Source: Mycolicibacterium tusciae (GTDB taxonomy: Bacteria; Actinomycetota; Actinomycetes; Mycobacteriales; Mycobacteriaceae). Taken from it: 64,000 nt of DNA. The notes under the pieces are model-generated. The model did no database searches. It saw only the letters and a program-made list of their open reading frames with translations, and had not been told where the DNA came from. The DNA lies in assembly GCF_002086795.1 (NCBI RefSeq), contig NZ_MVIM01000001.1, positions 496,001 through 560,000 of the forward strand, read 5' to 3'. The position numbers and the translations under genes were made by a program. Every line of letters begins with the position of its first letter. Position 1 is the first letter of the stretch. Positions 51,201 through 60,564 of this stretch are shown here, one piece after another.

Positions 51201-53417
51201 AAGAGCCTCAATGTCGTTGGCATGCGAAATGTCCCGCCAACTCCCGCCAACTATGCGCAGCGTTCGGGACGAGCTGGCCGGTCGGGTCAGCCGGCAATCG
51301 CCCTGACCTACTGCGCTACCGGCAATGCGCACGACGCCTATTACTTCCGGCGCAGTCAGGACATGGTGGCCGGAGCGGTCGCACCACCGCGGTTGGAACT
51401 GGGCAACCAGGATCTGGTGCGCGCACACGCCCACTCGATCTGGCTGGTGAAGTGCGGCCTGGACCTCAAAGCCAGCATGGTCGACTTGCTGGAGATCGAT
51501 CAGCCCGGCCAGCCTTTGCGCGCCGAGGTACTCACGACGATCGAGTCTCCGTCGAGTCGCAGCGCTGCCATCGCCGCGATCACCGACGTCCTGACGGCTA
51601 CCACCGAAGTGACCGCGGCGCCGTGGTGGACGGAGACCTGGATCGCTGAAACCGTCGAGCAGGCGCCGACTCGCTTCAACCACGCCGCGGACCGATGGCG
51701 TGGGCTCTACAACGAGGCGCAAACGGAGCTGGACCAGGCCAACACGACCCTGAAAACCATCGGTGCGTCCGAAAGCTCGAAACAACGTGCCCGCGGCCGC
51801 ATTTCGGAGGCACGTGCTGCTCTCGACCTTCTGAAGGGCCAGGTCGACGATGTGCTTCAGGGTGATTTCTACACGTACCGCTACTTCGCCTCGGAGGGCT
51901 TTCTGCCCGGTTATTCCTTCCCGCGGCTGCCGCTTTCGGCGTTCATTCCGGCGGAACGGCGCACCCGCAGCGGCGGGGAAGGAGATTTCATCCAGCGGCC
52001 CCGGTTCATGGCGATCAGCGAGTTCGGACCCGGCGCGTTCATCTACCACGAAGGGGCGCGATACGAGGTCAACCGGGTCAGCCTGCCCGCGCGAGACGAC
52101 GGCACTGGCGTCAACATCACCGAGATCAAGCGCTGCAGCGCCTGCGGTTACCTCCATGAGTCCACCGACCCCGATCTCTGCCAGCATTGCGGTTCGCCGT
52201 TCGCGCCGGAAAGCACACTAACCAACTTGATGCGGCTGCTGTCGGTCAAGACTCGTCGCCGCGACCGGATCAGCGCCGACGAGGAGGAACGCCAGCGCGC
52301 CGGACACGAAATCGTCACGACGATTCGTTTTGTGCCGCACGGAGTTCGGGCCGGACAACTCACAAGCACGATCACCGAAGGTGGACAAGAGCTCGGCACC
52401 ATGACCTACGGCGACACCGCGCTGATCCGCCGGATGAACGTCGGTCTGCGCCGCCGCAAGGACAAGGACGTCCGCGGGTACGTGCTGGACACCGTGGAGG
52501 GGCGCTGGTGCAAAGAGGCAGATCTGGCCAAGAACGTGCACGGCGAGGCCCCGCGGTATCAGAGAGTGATCCCCCACGTCGAGGACCATCGCAACGCGCT
52601 GCTGCTGCATCTAGACCCATCGATCGCTGCGGATCAGCGGATGGCGGCAATGTATGCGCTCAAACGTGGCATCGAGGCCGTCTACCAGTTGGAAGGCTCC
52701 GAACTTGCGGTGGAAGCGCTTCCCAGCAACACAGGCGACCACGCGTGGTCGCGGTTGTTGTTCTTCGAAGCCGCCGAGGGCGGAGCCGGCGTGCTGCGTC
52801 GCCTTGCCACAGAAGATGGGCAACTACGTCAAGTGGCGCGAAAAGCGCTGGAAATTCTGCACTTCGACCCCGACAGCGGTGAAGACCTCCACCGCGCACC
52901 GCATGCGATTGAGGACTGTGCACAGGCCTGTTACGACTGCTTGCTGTCCTACAGCAACCAGTGGGACCACCAGCACCTGGACCGCCACCGCGTTGTCGAC
53001 CTGCTCCGACGACTCGCCACATCCAATGTGGCCGTCGGAGCCGGCGGCGAGGACCGAGCGGCACAACTTGAACGCCTGACCAAGGCCTGTGACAGCGAGC
53101 TGGAGAAGCGGTTCCTCGTCCTGCTGGAACAGCACGGCTTCCGGCTCCCTGACGATGCCCAGAAAATAGTGGGCGGCTATTACGTCCGACCTGATTTCGC
53201 TTACCACACCGACGGTATGGACGTTGCCATCTTTGTCGACGGCCCCGTCCACAACACCGCGCATCAGCAGGAGAAAGACGAGCAGGCACGCATGAAGCTC
53301 GAAGATGAGGCGGGGTGGATGGTGCTGCGCTTCCACCATGACGATGCAGATGCCAGCTGGCTCACAACCATTGCAGAACACAGCGGTGTGTTCGGCGAAG
53401 CGAAGGCGAACGCATGA
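48264..53417 (+). CDS. large DEAD-like helicase with DUF1998 and C-terminal nuclease motif
   Basis: A 1717-residue protein. The SF2 core has Walker A TTGTGSGKSMAY (~111-122), DELH in FLVLDELHTYRG, GTSATLAG and the C-terminal ANYAQRSGRAGRSGQPA. Zinc-type pairs (FCRECGQDF, FCPSCKTSY, RCSACGYLHE with LCQHCGSPF) lie between. A DUF1998 region (~1490-1600) contains CAQACYDCLLSYSN. The last ~110 residues resemble a Vsr/DUF559-like PD-(D/E)XK fold (YYVRPDFAYHTDGMDVAIFV, DGPVHN). DUF1998 helicases occur in MrfA repair, Druantia (DruE) and DISARM. AAGGGGGG precedes ATG 48264. It heads the operon and overlaps the SNF2 gene as ATGA. Confidence 0.88.
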   Translation: MDAFGILDEVLGDYENFVKGFLEIKDDQIRSKVEKEIADGLLWPEPWLALNPAFESGGTASELVERKVLHPDAVNVFRARTEGNPTGTEIAFHRHQTDAFEIAKRRESYVLTTGTGSGKSMAYIVPIVDRVLREGSGKGVRAIIIYPMNALANSQRNELEKFLGKTNPKVSFARYTGQENREEREKTLASPPDILLTNYVMLELMLTRPKERKNLISSAENLSFLVLDELHTYRGRQGADVAMLVRRLRGAVKSNDVQCIGTSATLAGPGTKAEQRQQVAELATRIFGVEIPAYNVVGETLRRATTGEADPATLTARLAAPTPAEWEELKADPLAVWTEQHFGLHTDDEGKLARRPPSKLSDAATRLHDETGVDEVVCREKLQELLLAGSRARDPQGRSLFAFKLHQFIGKGDTVYTTLEPPAKRFLTTQYQRSAPNRPAGQPLFPLAFCRECGQDFLVVNLERGGESFSPRIPNSDLVENPDADGLLLLTENPWPDPHDPALLELVPEDWVVSSGSGQILDKARITKLPNSLRVDEFGTITDDGMPVAFFERLEFCPSCKTSYESARQSQFSRVASLGTEGRASAVTVLSQSIVRALRSESDLDNDARKFLAFSDNRQDASLQAGHFNDFVLVGLIRSALYRAAADYQEQNPGEPLTDENLGPEVVKALSGKSLKFFARDEETADEHIPRKKIARALRDVVAYRLWADLKRGWRITMPNLEQTGQLRLAYEGVDELAANDDKWASYGEPLAGVSAETRRDVMHVLLDELRRNLCIDTEFLTDEKFDAVRRASREWLKDPWAISDDAGTYSGLAYPGGRPKGATGSGADLHLSGLGAYGRWLRRPNRFPGFQHALKTADAQGLIESLMDVMAGAGILVRIPVPKRPTGYQLRADLIAWYPGTGERRAPDPIRSNQSEGRVNPYFRALYAETAKKLVGLEAREHTAQVEPAKRQKREEEFSEARLPVLYCSPTMELGVDIKSLNVVGMRNVPPTPANYAQRSGRAGRSGQPAIALTYCATGNAHDAYYFRRSQDMVAGAVAPPRLELGNQDLVRAHAHSIWLVKCGLDLKASMVDLLEIDQPGQPLRAEVLTTIESPSSRSAAIAAITDVLTATTEVTAAPWWTETWIAETVEQAPTRFNHAADRWRGLYNEAQTELDQANTTLKTIGASESSKQRARGRISEARAALDLLKGQVDDVLQGDFYTYRYFASEGFLPGYSFPRLPLSAFIPAERRTRSGGEGDFIQRPRFMAISEFGPGAFIYHEGARYEVNRVSLPARDDGTGVNITEIKRCSACGYLHESTDPDLCQHCGSPFAPESTLTNLMRLLSVKTRRRDRISADEEERQRAGHEIVTTIRFVPHGVRAGQLTSTITEGGQELGTMTYGDTALIRRMNVGLRRRKDKDVRGYVLDTVEGRWCKEADLAKNVHGEAPRYQRVIPHVEDHRNALLLHLDPSIAADQRMAAMYALKRGIEAVYQLEGSELAVEALPSNTGDHAWSRLLFFEAAEGGAGVLRRLATEDGQLRQVARKALEILHFDPDSGEDLHRAPHAIEDCAQACYDCLLSYSNQWDHQHLDRHRVVDLLRRLATSNVAVGAGGEDRAAQLERLTKACDSELEKRFLVLLEQHGFRLPDDAQKIVGGYYVRPDFAYHTDGMDVAIFVDGPVHNTAHQQEKDEQARMKLEDEAGWMVLRFHHDDADASWLTTIAEHSGVFGEAKANA

Positions 53418-56281
53418 CGACGGTCGACTACCCCGCCGGCAGCCTGGTCAATGCCCGCGGCCGGGACTGGCTCGTTCTACCGGGTTCCCCCGATGGCACG
53501 CTGCTGGTCCGCCCCCTCGGGGGTCACGAGCACGAGACCACCGTGCTGCTGCCCGAGATCGACGACTTCGCGGCAGCCACATTCGAACCACCGACGGTCG
53601 ACGACCGCGGGGACGCCGGCCGGGCCCGCCTGCTTCGCGATGCGCTCAGGCTCTCCTTTCGCGCCAGCGGCGGCCCGTTCCGTTCATTCGCGCGCCTGGC
53701 CGTCGCGCCCCGCAACTACCAACTGGTTCCGCTGATGATGGCGGCCAACCAGGATGTCACCCGGTTGCTGATCGCCGACGGCGTCGGTATCGGCAAGACG
53801 GTCGAGGCGGGACTTATTGCCGCCGAGCTGCTGGCCACCGGGGAAGCGCAGCGGTTGGCGGTGTTGTGCTCGCCCCAGCTGGCGCCGCAATGGCAGGGCG
53901 AGCTCCGACACAAGTTCGGTATCGACGCGCAACTTCTGTTGCCATCCACGGTCAACCGGCTGATGCGTGGCGTCCCGTTCGGATCCAACGTCTACCAGCA
54001 CTACCCGTATCTGGTGATCTCTACCGATTTCATCAAGCAGAAGTCCCGTCGTGACGAATTCGCCTTGCACTGCCCGGAATTGGTGATCGTCGACGAGGCG
54101 CATACCTGTGTGGCATCCGCCGGCGTCGGCAAGTCCTCCCAGGCTCATCTGAGATATGCGTTGCTGCGCAAACTCGCCGACGACCAGCAGCGCCACCTGC
54201 TGCTGCTGACCGCGACTCCACACAGCGGCGACGACAGCGCCTGGCAGTCGCTGATCGGCCTGCTCGACGACCGCCTCGGCGACCTGCCGGCAGACCTGTC
54301 CGGCCGCGACCGCGAAGACGACCGCAAACTGTTGGCCAAGTACATGATCCAACGCCAACGCGCCGACATCCGCGAGTACCTCGACGAGGACACCCCGTTC
54401 CCCGATCGCGAAACCACCGAGACCGCGTACAAACTCACCGCGGGATACCGCCAACTGTTCGACGACGTGATGGACTACGTCCGCGAACAGGTCGCCGACC
54501 CCAAGCTCAGCGCGGTGCGGCAACGCGTCCGGTGGTGGTCGGCGATCGCGCTGCTGCGGTGCCTGGCCTCCAGCCCGGCCGCAGCCGAACAGACCCTGCT
54601 CAACCGTTCGGCGGTCGCAGCCGCCGAGGACGAGAGTGAGGTGGACGCCTACGCCGAACCCCGTGTGCTGGACACCGATCTGGACGACACGCTCGAAGCC
54701 GAGGACGTCACCGTCGGCGCCGATACCGGCGACACCGACACACCCGACACGCAGAGCCGAAAGCGCCTGCGCGATTTAGCGTCTGCCGCGGCGGCACTGA
54801 AGGGCCCGCGGTCTGACGCGAAGCTCAAGCGACTCATCCCGCTGCTCAAGGAACTCCTCGACGAGGGCTACCACCCGATCGTCTTCTGCCGCTACATCCC
54901 CACCGCCGACTATCTCGCCGAGCACCTGACTTCAGCCCTGTCAAAGGTCAAAGACCTCAAGATCGACGCCGTGACCGGAACTCTCCCTCCGGAGGAACGC
55001 GAATCCCGCGTCGATACCCTCAGTGTCCACGACGGCCCCCGCCTGCTGATCGCCACCGACTGCCTGTCGGAGGGCATCAACCTGCAGGACGGCTTCAGCG
55101 CCGTCGTCCACTACGACCTGGCGTGGAACCCCACCCGCCACGAACAACGTGAAGGTCGCGTCGACCGATTCGGCCAGCAAGCCCCCACCGTGCGCACGGT
55201 GACGTACTACGGCGAGGACAACGGCATTGATGGCATCGTGTTGCAGGTCCTCATCCGCCGCCACGAGAACATCAAACGCAGCATCGGCGTCTCCGTGCCG
55301 ATCCCGGTCGATTCCACCACCGTGATGAAGGCGATCTGGGAGTCGCTGCTGTTGCGCGGCAAGGAAGCCGAACAGATGACCCTCGACTTCGCCGATGCCA
55401 CCTCCAAATCCTTAGCAGAACAAGTGGAGGTCGAATGGACCAACGCGGCCGAACGGGAGAAGGCATCGCGTACCCGGTTTCGGCAGGCCGGACTCAAACC
55501 CGACACCGTCGAACACGCCCTGGCCGAGGTCCGCCGCGCCCTCGGCGGGCCAGCTGATGTCGAAACCTTCGCCCGTACAGCACTATCCATTCTCGGTGCT
55601 CCGGTCAGCGACACCGACGATGGGTTCACCGCGATCGTCACCGCCCTCCCGGCCGCGGTACGCGATCAACTCCCGCCCACCAAGAACGGGCGACTGCACT
55701 TCCACCGCTCGCTGCCTGTCCCGGCCGGGCACAGCGTGCTGACCCGCACTGACGCCACGGTCGATGCGCTGTCACGTTATGTCCTCGACGCCGCACTCGA
55801 CTCCCGGCTCGACCCGTCGGCCCGACCCGCCCGCCGCGCCGGCGTGATGCGCACCCGCGGAATCGCCAAGGTGACCACGTTGCTCATGGTGCGGCATCGG
55901 CTGGAGATCACCATCCAGGGCTCGGCCGGCACCGTCAAGCAAGTCGCCGAGGAAGCCAAGTTCCTTGCGTTCACCGCGAGCGGCGACACCCTGACCTGGT
56001 TACCGCAGGCCGAGGTCGACGCGCTGCTGTCCTTGACGCCGTCGGGCAACGTCGACGACGCGCTGGCCCGAATGCAGTTAGGCCGTGCACTGGGGCGCCT
56101 GCAGGCGCTCACCAAGCACCTCACCACAACAGGTGAAGACGCTGCAACGGACCTGTTGTCCGAGCATCAGGCGGTGCGCAGCGCCTCCAAGGCCGGCGGA
56201 CGCGCACCCACCGTCCGGTTCCTGCCACCTGCCGACGTGCTCGGTATCTACGTGTTCCTGCCGGAAGCGGGTGCCAGATGA
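53414..56281 (+). CDS. DrmD-like SNF2 helicase
   Basis: A 955-residue SNF2 translocase with Walker A DGVGIGKTVEAGL (~120-132), DEAH in LVIVDEAHTC (~226), TATPHSGDDSAWQSLIGLLD, RQRADIREYLDEDTPFPDRE, CLSEGINLQDGF and EQREGRVDRFGQQ. The HSG...LLGLL and ADIREYL.EDTPFP segments are those of DISARM class 1 DrmD proteins, as far as I can recall them. It would act with the neighbouring helicase and methyltransferase in restricting unmodified DNA. It overlaps both neighbours by four bases (ATGA), showing strict coupling. The long acidic segment around residues 395-440 is variable in such proteins. Confidence 0.88.
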   Translation: MTTVDYPAGSLVNARGRDWLVLPGSPDGTLLVRPLGGHEHETTVLLPEIDDFAAATFEPPTVDDRGDAGRARLLRDALRLSFRASGGPFRSFARLAVAPRNYQLVPLMMAANQDVTRLLIADGVGIGKTVEAGLIAAELLATGEAQRLAVLCSPQLAPQWQGELRHKFGIDAQLLLPSTVNRLMRGVPFGSNVYQHYPYLVISTDFIKQKSRRDEFALHCPELVIVDEAHTCVASAGVGKSSQAHLRYALLRKLADDQQRHLLLLTATPHSGDDSAWQSLIGLLDDRLGDLPADLSGRDREDDRKLLAKYMIQRQRADIREYLDEDTPFPDRETTETAYKLTAGYRQLFDDVMDYVREQVADPKLSAVRQRVRWWSAIALLRCLASSPAAAEQTLLNRSAVAAAEDESEVDAYAEPRVLDTDLDDTLEAEDVTVGADTGDTDTPDTQSRKRLRDLASAAAALKGPRSDAKLKRLIPLLKELLDEGYHPIVFCRYIPTADYLAEHLTSALSKVKDLKIDAVTGTLPPEERESRVDTLSVHDGPRLLIATDCLSEGINLQDGFSAVVHYDLAWNPTRHEQREGRVDRFGQQAPTVRTVTYYGEDNGIDGIVLQVLIRRHENIKRSIGVSVPIPVDSTTVMKAIWESLLLRGKEAEQMTLDFADATSKSLAEQVEVEWTNAAEREKASRTRFRQAGLKPDTVEHALAEVRRALGGPADVETFARTALSILGAPVSDTDDGFTAIVTALPAAVRDQLPPTKNGRLHFHRSLPVPAGHSVLTRTDATVDALSRYVLDAALDSRLDPSARPARRAGVMRTRGIAKVTTLLMVRHRLEITIQGSAGTVKQVAEEAKFLAFTASGDTLTWLPQAEVDALLSLTPSGNVDDALARMQLGRALGRLQALTKHLTTTGEDAATDLLSEHQAVRSASKAGGRAPTVRFLPPADVLGIYVFLPEAGAR

Positions 56282-59200
56282 CCGCACTAACGGTCTTCCG
56301 TGCCGTCCGCGCGGTCGGCACCGCGCTGCCCTCCGAAGCCATCCCGCGGGCCAACGAACTGCGCATGCCAGGTCAGACCGCGGACGCCTACCAGCTGTCA
56401 CCGGGGATGGCGGTCAACGGTGCCATCGCCCGCGCGTGGGAAGCCATGCTCGCCGCGCACCACACCTGGCGCGCGGCCCTGGAGCGGCTCCCGGACAGTG
56501 ACGCCGCCACCAAACTCACCCGAGACAAGTGGCTGCTGCCGCTGCTGTACGAGCTGGGCTGGGGCCGGCCCGATGTCGTCAGCGGCGGCCTGGCCGTGCC
56601 GCCCGGCCTCGGTGAGACCGAGCCACCCCATTTTCCCATCTCGCACCGCGTCGCCTGGCCCGACGCCGCGAACGCCACAGCCTGGGTGCCGCTGCACCTG
56701 GTGGGTGCCGGAATCGACCTGGACACCAAGACCGCGGGGGTGACCGCCCGGGCGCCGCAAGCCATGGTGCAGGACTACCTCAACCGGGAAGACCATGCGC
56801 TGTGGGCGATTGTGTCCAACGGCCACCAACTGCGACTGCTGCGCGACGCCTCCAGCCTCACCCGGCAGTCCTTCATCGAATTCGACCTCGACGCGATCTT
56901 CACCGACCAGCTCTACTCCGACTTCCGCATCCTGTTCCTGACCGTCCACGCCAGCCGGTTCGCGCCCCGCTTGGACGACAAGGCGGCGAAAGCGGTTGTC
57001 GACAGCGAGGACTCCGATGAGGACGCGGAGGTCGAGCAGGCCGAGCCCAAACTCGATAACTGCTGGCTGGAACGCTGGCGTACCACCGCCATCGACGACG
57101 GCGCCCGCGCCCTGCTGAACCTGCAACACGGCATCGCGGTGGCGCTGCAGGAGCTCGGCACCGGCTTCGTCTCGCACCCAGCCAACGCCGCCCTGCGCGA
57201 GACGCTGGCCGCCGCCACCGACGCCGACCGCGATCTGCAGCGCGCACTGCTTCGCATCGCCTACCGGCTCGTCGTGCTGTTCGTGGTGGAGGACCGCGGT
57301 CTGCTGCACCGCTCCGAGGTCCCCGAAAGTGCCCGCACCCTGTATGCGGACTACTTCTCCGCCGCACGATTGCGCCGACTGGCCGCCGAACCGATCGGCG
57401 GCTGGCACACCGACCTGTGGCAAGCGCACCAGATCGTCACCGATGCGCTCGCCGGCGACGGACTACCCGCGCTCGGCCTGAGTGGGCTTGGCGCCAGCCT
57501 CTTTTCACGGGACGCGCTGAGCATCCTCGACGGCGCCGAGCTGGCCAACCGGGCGCTGCTTGCCGCGGTGCGGGCGCTGTCACAGATCGACGACCCGGTC
57601 ACCGGACTTCCGCGCTCGGTCGACTATCGCAACCTCGACAGTGAAGAACTCGGCGGCATGTACGAGGGATTGCTGGCCTACACACCGCGCTACCACGCCG
57701 ACGAGAGGACGTTCACCCTCGACGTGTCCACCGGCAACGAACGAAAGAAATCCGGCTCGTATTACACCCCATCGGATCTGATCGCGCTCGTGCTAGACGA
57801 GGCGCTAAACCCGCTGATCGACGAGGCCATTCGGGAATCCGACCCCGAACAGGCGCTGCTGGATCTCACGGTGGTCGATCCGGCCTGCGGCAGTGGCCAT
57901 TTCGTTGTCGCTGCCGCCCGCCGGATCGCCGCCGCGCTGGCCACCGTGCGCACAGAAGAGACCGAACCCACGCCCGCCGCCCTTCGGGCTGCAACCGCTG
58001 ATGTCATCGAACGCTGCGTCTACGGCGTGGACCTCAACGATCTGGCAATCGAGATCACCAAGGTGGCGCTGTGGCTGGAGGCGTTCGACGCCGACCGGCC
58101 GTTTCCGTTCCTCGATGCGCATTTCCGCGTCGGCAATACACTGCTGGGCACCACCCCTGAACTGCTACGCCACAACATCCCCGACACGGCCTTTGTGCCG
58201 CTGGGTGGTGACGACAAGGAGTGGACGTCCAAGCTCAAGGCCCGCAACAAGTCCGAACGTCAAGCCGACCAGGACCAGTTGACGTTGAGCTTCGGGCCCG
58301 ACACCCTCAATGTCGAAACCAGCCAGTTCACCAAGGCCGCCCGCGAAGCCGATACCGGCACTGTCGCGTCGGTGGCCGCCCTGCGCGCCCGCGCCGACGC
58401 GTGGCGACGCTTGGAAGCCGATCCCGACCTGGTGGCCGCGAAACTGGTGGCGGATACATGGTGCGCGGCGTTCGTGCAACCCAAGACCGGGGCGACGACG
58501 TCCGGCCAGGGCATCACTCACGCAACCGTGCGCGCTCTCTCAGAGGCTCCGGAGTCAGTGCCCGACACCATCGTCACCCAGGTCAATGCCCTGGCAAGGC
58601 AGTACCGGTTCTTCCACTGGCATTTGGAGTTCCCCGGCATCTTCACCGTGCCCGACGACGGGAGCGCCGAAGCCAGCACTGGGTGGACGGGTGGCTTCTC
58701 GTGCGTCCTGGGCAACCCGCCGTGGGATTCGCTACAACTTGAGGATAAGCAGTTCTTCGGCAATCTCGGCCGGGTCGACATCGAGAACGCCTCGAACGCG
58801 AGTGCGCGGAAAAAGATGATCGCCAAACTCGAGTCATCAGACCCAGACGTATTCAGGCTATATAACGATGCACGGCGACGCTCTGACGCGACTAATCATC
58901 TGGTACGTGGCGGGCGCTATCCGTTGACAGCGCAAGGAAAGATCAACACGTACAGCGTGTTTGCCGAGACCATGCGAACCATCCTGAGTCCCGAGGGACA
59001 GGCCGGCATCATTACACCGACAGGCCTCGCCACCGACAACACAACTGCACCATTCTTCGCTGACACCCTCAGCAACCACCGGCTGTATGCGTTTTATGAC
59101 TTCGACAACGAAGCAAGAATCTTCCGTGATGTCCACCATGCGTACCGGTTCGCAATCACGACGATGACCGGATCTCTACGCGAGGTCGGCCGCACCAAGT

Positions 59201-60381
59201 TCGCCTTCCTCAACCGGCACGTCTCGGACGTTGCGGACAAGCGATTCCAACTAGCGGCCAAGGAAGTTCTGGCGCTCAATCCGAACACCGGAACGTTGCC
59301 AATGTTCCGCAGCCGCGACGACGCCGACATCACGCTCGGCATCTACTCACGACACCCGATCCTCATCCGCGACAATGATCCGGAAGGCAATCCCTGGGCC
59401 CTCTCGTTCAGCCAAGGTCTGTTCAACATGGCCTCGGACTCCGGGTTGTTTCACACCGCCGAAGACCTCGCCGATGCGAAATTCGACGGCTGGTCCTACA
59501 AACGCGGCAATAAGGAGTACGTGCCGCTGTACGAGGGAAAAATGCTGTGGCACTTCGACCATCGATTCTCTACATACCGCAAGGCGACGCCAGCCCAACT
59601 TAGAATGCAGACCCTGCCGCGAGTCTCTGACGAAGAACACGATGATCCCAACCTTGAGGCCCTGGCCCGCTACTGGGTCGAGAGAACGGTAGTTGCTGCA
59701 AAGCTCGATGACCGATGGGACGCAAACTGGCTACTCGGGTGGCGCGATATAACTGGCACCGAGAAGGTACGTACCTTCGTGCCCGCCGTACTGCCAGCAT
59801 CTGCCGTCGGCGACAAGTTCCTCCTCGCTCTTCCGAGTGAGGCCACGGCCGCTACCCGCCTGCACGCCGTCTGGTCCAGCCTGATATTCGACTACGTCTC
59901 GCGCCAGAAGATGAGTGGCACGTCGTTGAAATACTTTATGGTCAAGCAGCTCGCATGCCCAATACCCAAGCAGTTCAAGAGTCCTGCCCCCTGGCGCCAC
60001 AGCGAGCAGCTCGATAATTGGATCAAGCCCTACATCCTCGAACTGTCCTACACGTCGTATCGCGTATGTTCATACTCGCGTGATCTCGGCGACGACGGTA
60101 AGCCATTCCGTTGGGATCCCGATCGCCGAGCCCTACTACGCGCCGATCTCGACGCCGGCTTCCTCCACATCTACGGCCTGGACCGCGACGAATCAGAACA
60201 CGTGTTGGGTTCCTTCCCCATCGTTCGCAAGTACGACGAACGAGACTTCGGCGAGTACCGCACCAAGCGTCTCGTGCTGGAAGCCTACGACCGCATGGCC
60301 GAGGCCATCGCCAACGGCGGAAAGGGATGGAAGCCGCTTGCCGATCCACCCGCCGGCCACGGTCCCCGTCACTCCGAATAG
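56278..60381 (+). CDS. Eco57I-type N6-adenine DNA methyltransferase (DrmMI/PglX-like)
   Basis: A 1367-residue class I methyltransferase. Motif I is VVDPACGSGHFVVAAARR (~533-550) and the catalytic motif IV is LGNPPWDSL (~811). A preceding KKSGSYYTPSDLIALVLDEA is the usual lead-in. The C-terminal ~450 residues should hold the target-recognition domain. The enzyme should methylate adenine in a specific site to mark self DNA, as in DISARM and BREX. From about 58.8 to 60.1 kb the codons are visibly less GC-rich than in the first 2.4 kb, suggesting exchange of the recognition domain. It overlaps the SNF2 gene by four bases. Confidence 0.92.
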   Translation: MTALTVFRAVRAVGTALPSEAIPRANELRMPGQTADAYQLSPGMAVNGAIARAWEAMLAAHHTWRAALERLPDSDAATKLTRDKWLLPLLYELGWGRPDVVSGGLAVPPGLGETEPPHFPISHRVAWPDAANATAWVPLHLVGAGIDLDTKTAGVTARAPQAMVQDYLNREDHALWAIVSNGHQLRLLRDASSLTRQSFIEFDLDAIFTDQLYSDFRILFLTVHASRFAPRLDDKAAKAVVDSEDSDEDAEVEQAEPKLDNCWLERWRTTAIDDGARALLNLQHGIAVALQELGTGFVSHPANAALRETLAAATDADRDLQRALLRIAYRLVVLFVVEDRGLLHRSEVPESARTLYADYFSAARLRRLAAEPIGGWHTDLWQAHQIVTDALAGDGLPALGLSGLGASLFSRDALSILDGAELANRALLAAVRALSQIDDPVTGLPRSVDYRNLDSEELGGMYEGLLAYTPRYHADERTFTLDVSTGNERKKSGSYYTPSDLIALVLDEALNPLIDEAIRESDPEQALLDLTVVDPACGSGHFVVAAARRIAAALATVRTEETEPTPAALRAATADVIERCVYGVDLNDLAIEITKVALWLEAFDADRPFPFLDAHFRVGNTLLGTTPELLRHNIPDTAFVPLGGDDKEWTSKLKARNKSERQADQDQLTLSFGPDTLNVETSQFTKAAREADTGTVASVAALRARADAWRRLEADPDLVAAKLVADTWCAAFVQPKTGATTSGQGITHATVRALSEAPESVPDTIVTQVNALARQYRFFHWHLEFPGIFTVPDDGSAEASTGWTGGFSCVLGNPPWDSLQLEDKQFFGNLGRVDIENASNASARKKMIAKLESSDPDVFRLYNDARRRSDATNHLVRGGRYPLTAQGKINTYSVFAETMRTILSPEGQAGIITPTGLATDNTTAPFFADTLSNHRLYAFYDFDNEARIFRDVHHAYRFAITTMTGSLREVGRTKFAFLNRHVSDVADKRFQLAAKEVLALNPNTGTLPMFRSRDDADITLGIYSRHPILIRDNDPEGNPWALSFSQGLFNMASDSGLFHTAEDLADAKFDGWSYKRGNKEYVPLYEGKMLWHFDHRFSTYRKATPAQLRMQTLPRVSDEEHDDPNLEALARYWVERTVVAAKLDDRWDANWLLGWRDITGTEKVRTFVPAVLPASAVGDKFLLALPSEATAATRLHAVWSSLIFDYVSRQKMSGTSLKYFMVKQLACPIPKQFKSPAPWRHSEQLDNWIKPYILELSYTSYRVCSYSRDLGDDGKPFRWDPDRRALLRADLDAGFLHIYGLDRDESEHVLGSFPIVRKYDERDFGEYRTKRLVLEAYDRMAEAIANGGKGWKPLADPPAGHGPRHSE

Positions 60382-60399
60382 TCAAGCAACGGAAGAACA

Positions 60400-60564
60400 A
60401 TGCCACTCGCCATCGACAAGGGATCCCGCAAAGACCTGGGCAAGCTGGAGAAGCCCGTCTACATCCGCGTCACCGAAGGCTTCGACGAGTTCGACCGGAC
60501 AATACTCGCGAAGAAGCTAGGACCGCCGAGAATCGTGCCGACCGACGGGATCGACGAAGCATGA
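60400..60564 (+). pseudogene. truncated 5' copy of the RelE-UvrD gene
   Basis: A 54-codon frame begins MPLAIDKGSRKDLGKLEKPV and YIRVTEGFDEFD. This nearly matches the start of the UvrD-fusion protein at 61474 (MPLAIDKGFLKDLGKLEKPV, YNRVTEVFDEFD). At the DNA level, 60400-60494 and 61474-61568 differ at only six of 95 positions by eye. After that the sequences diverge (RTILAKKLGPP...) and the frame stops at 60564. Its stop overlaps the protease ATG as ATGA, so it may now serve as a leader that couples protease translation. Confidence 0.85.

Noticed and set aside
50178..52187. A 669-codon open frame on the minus strand inside the DUF1998 helicase
   Set aside because: The plus strand carries conserved helicase and zinc motifs throughout this region; the antisense product has no family features.
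60111..60560. An upstream extension of the trypsin-like protease into the methyltransferase gene
   Set aside because: The extra 150 codons are the methyltransferase C-terminus in another frame and are Arg-rich; ATG 60561 with an ATGA overlap gives a normal protease.
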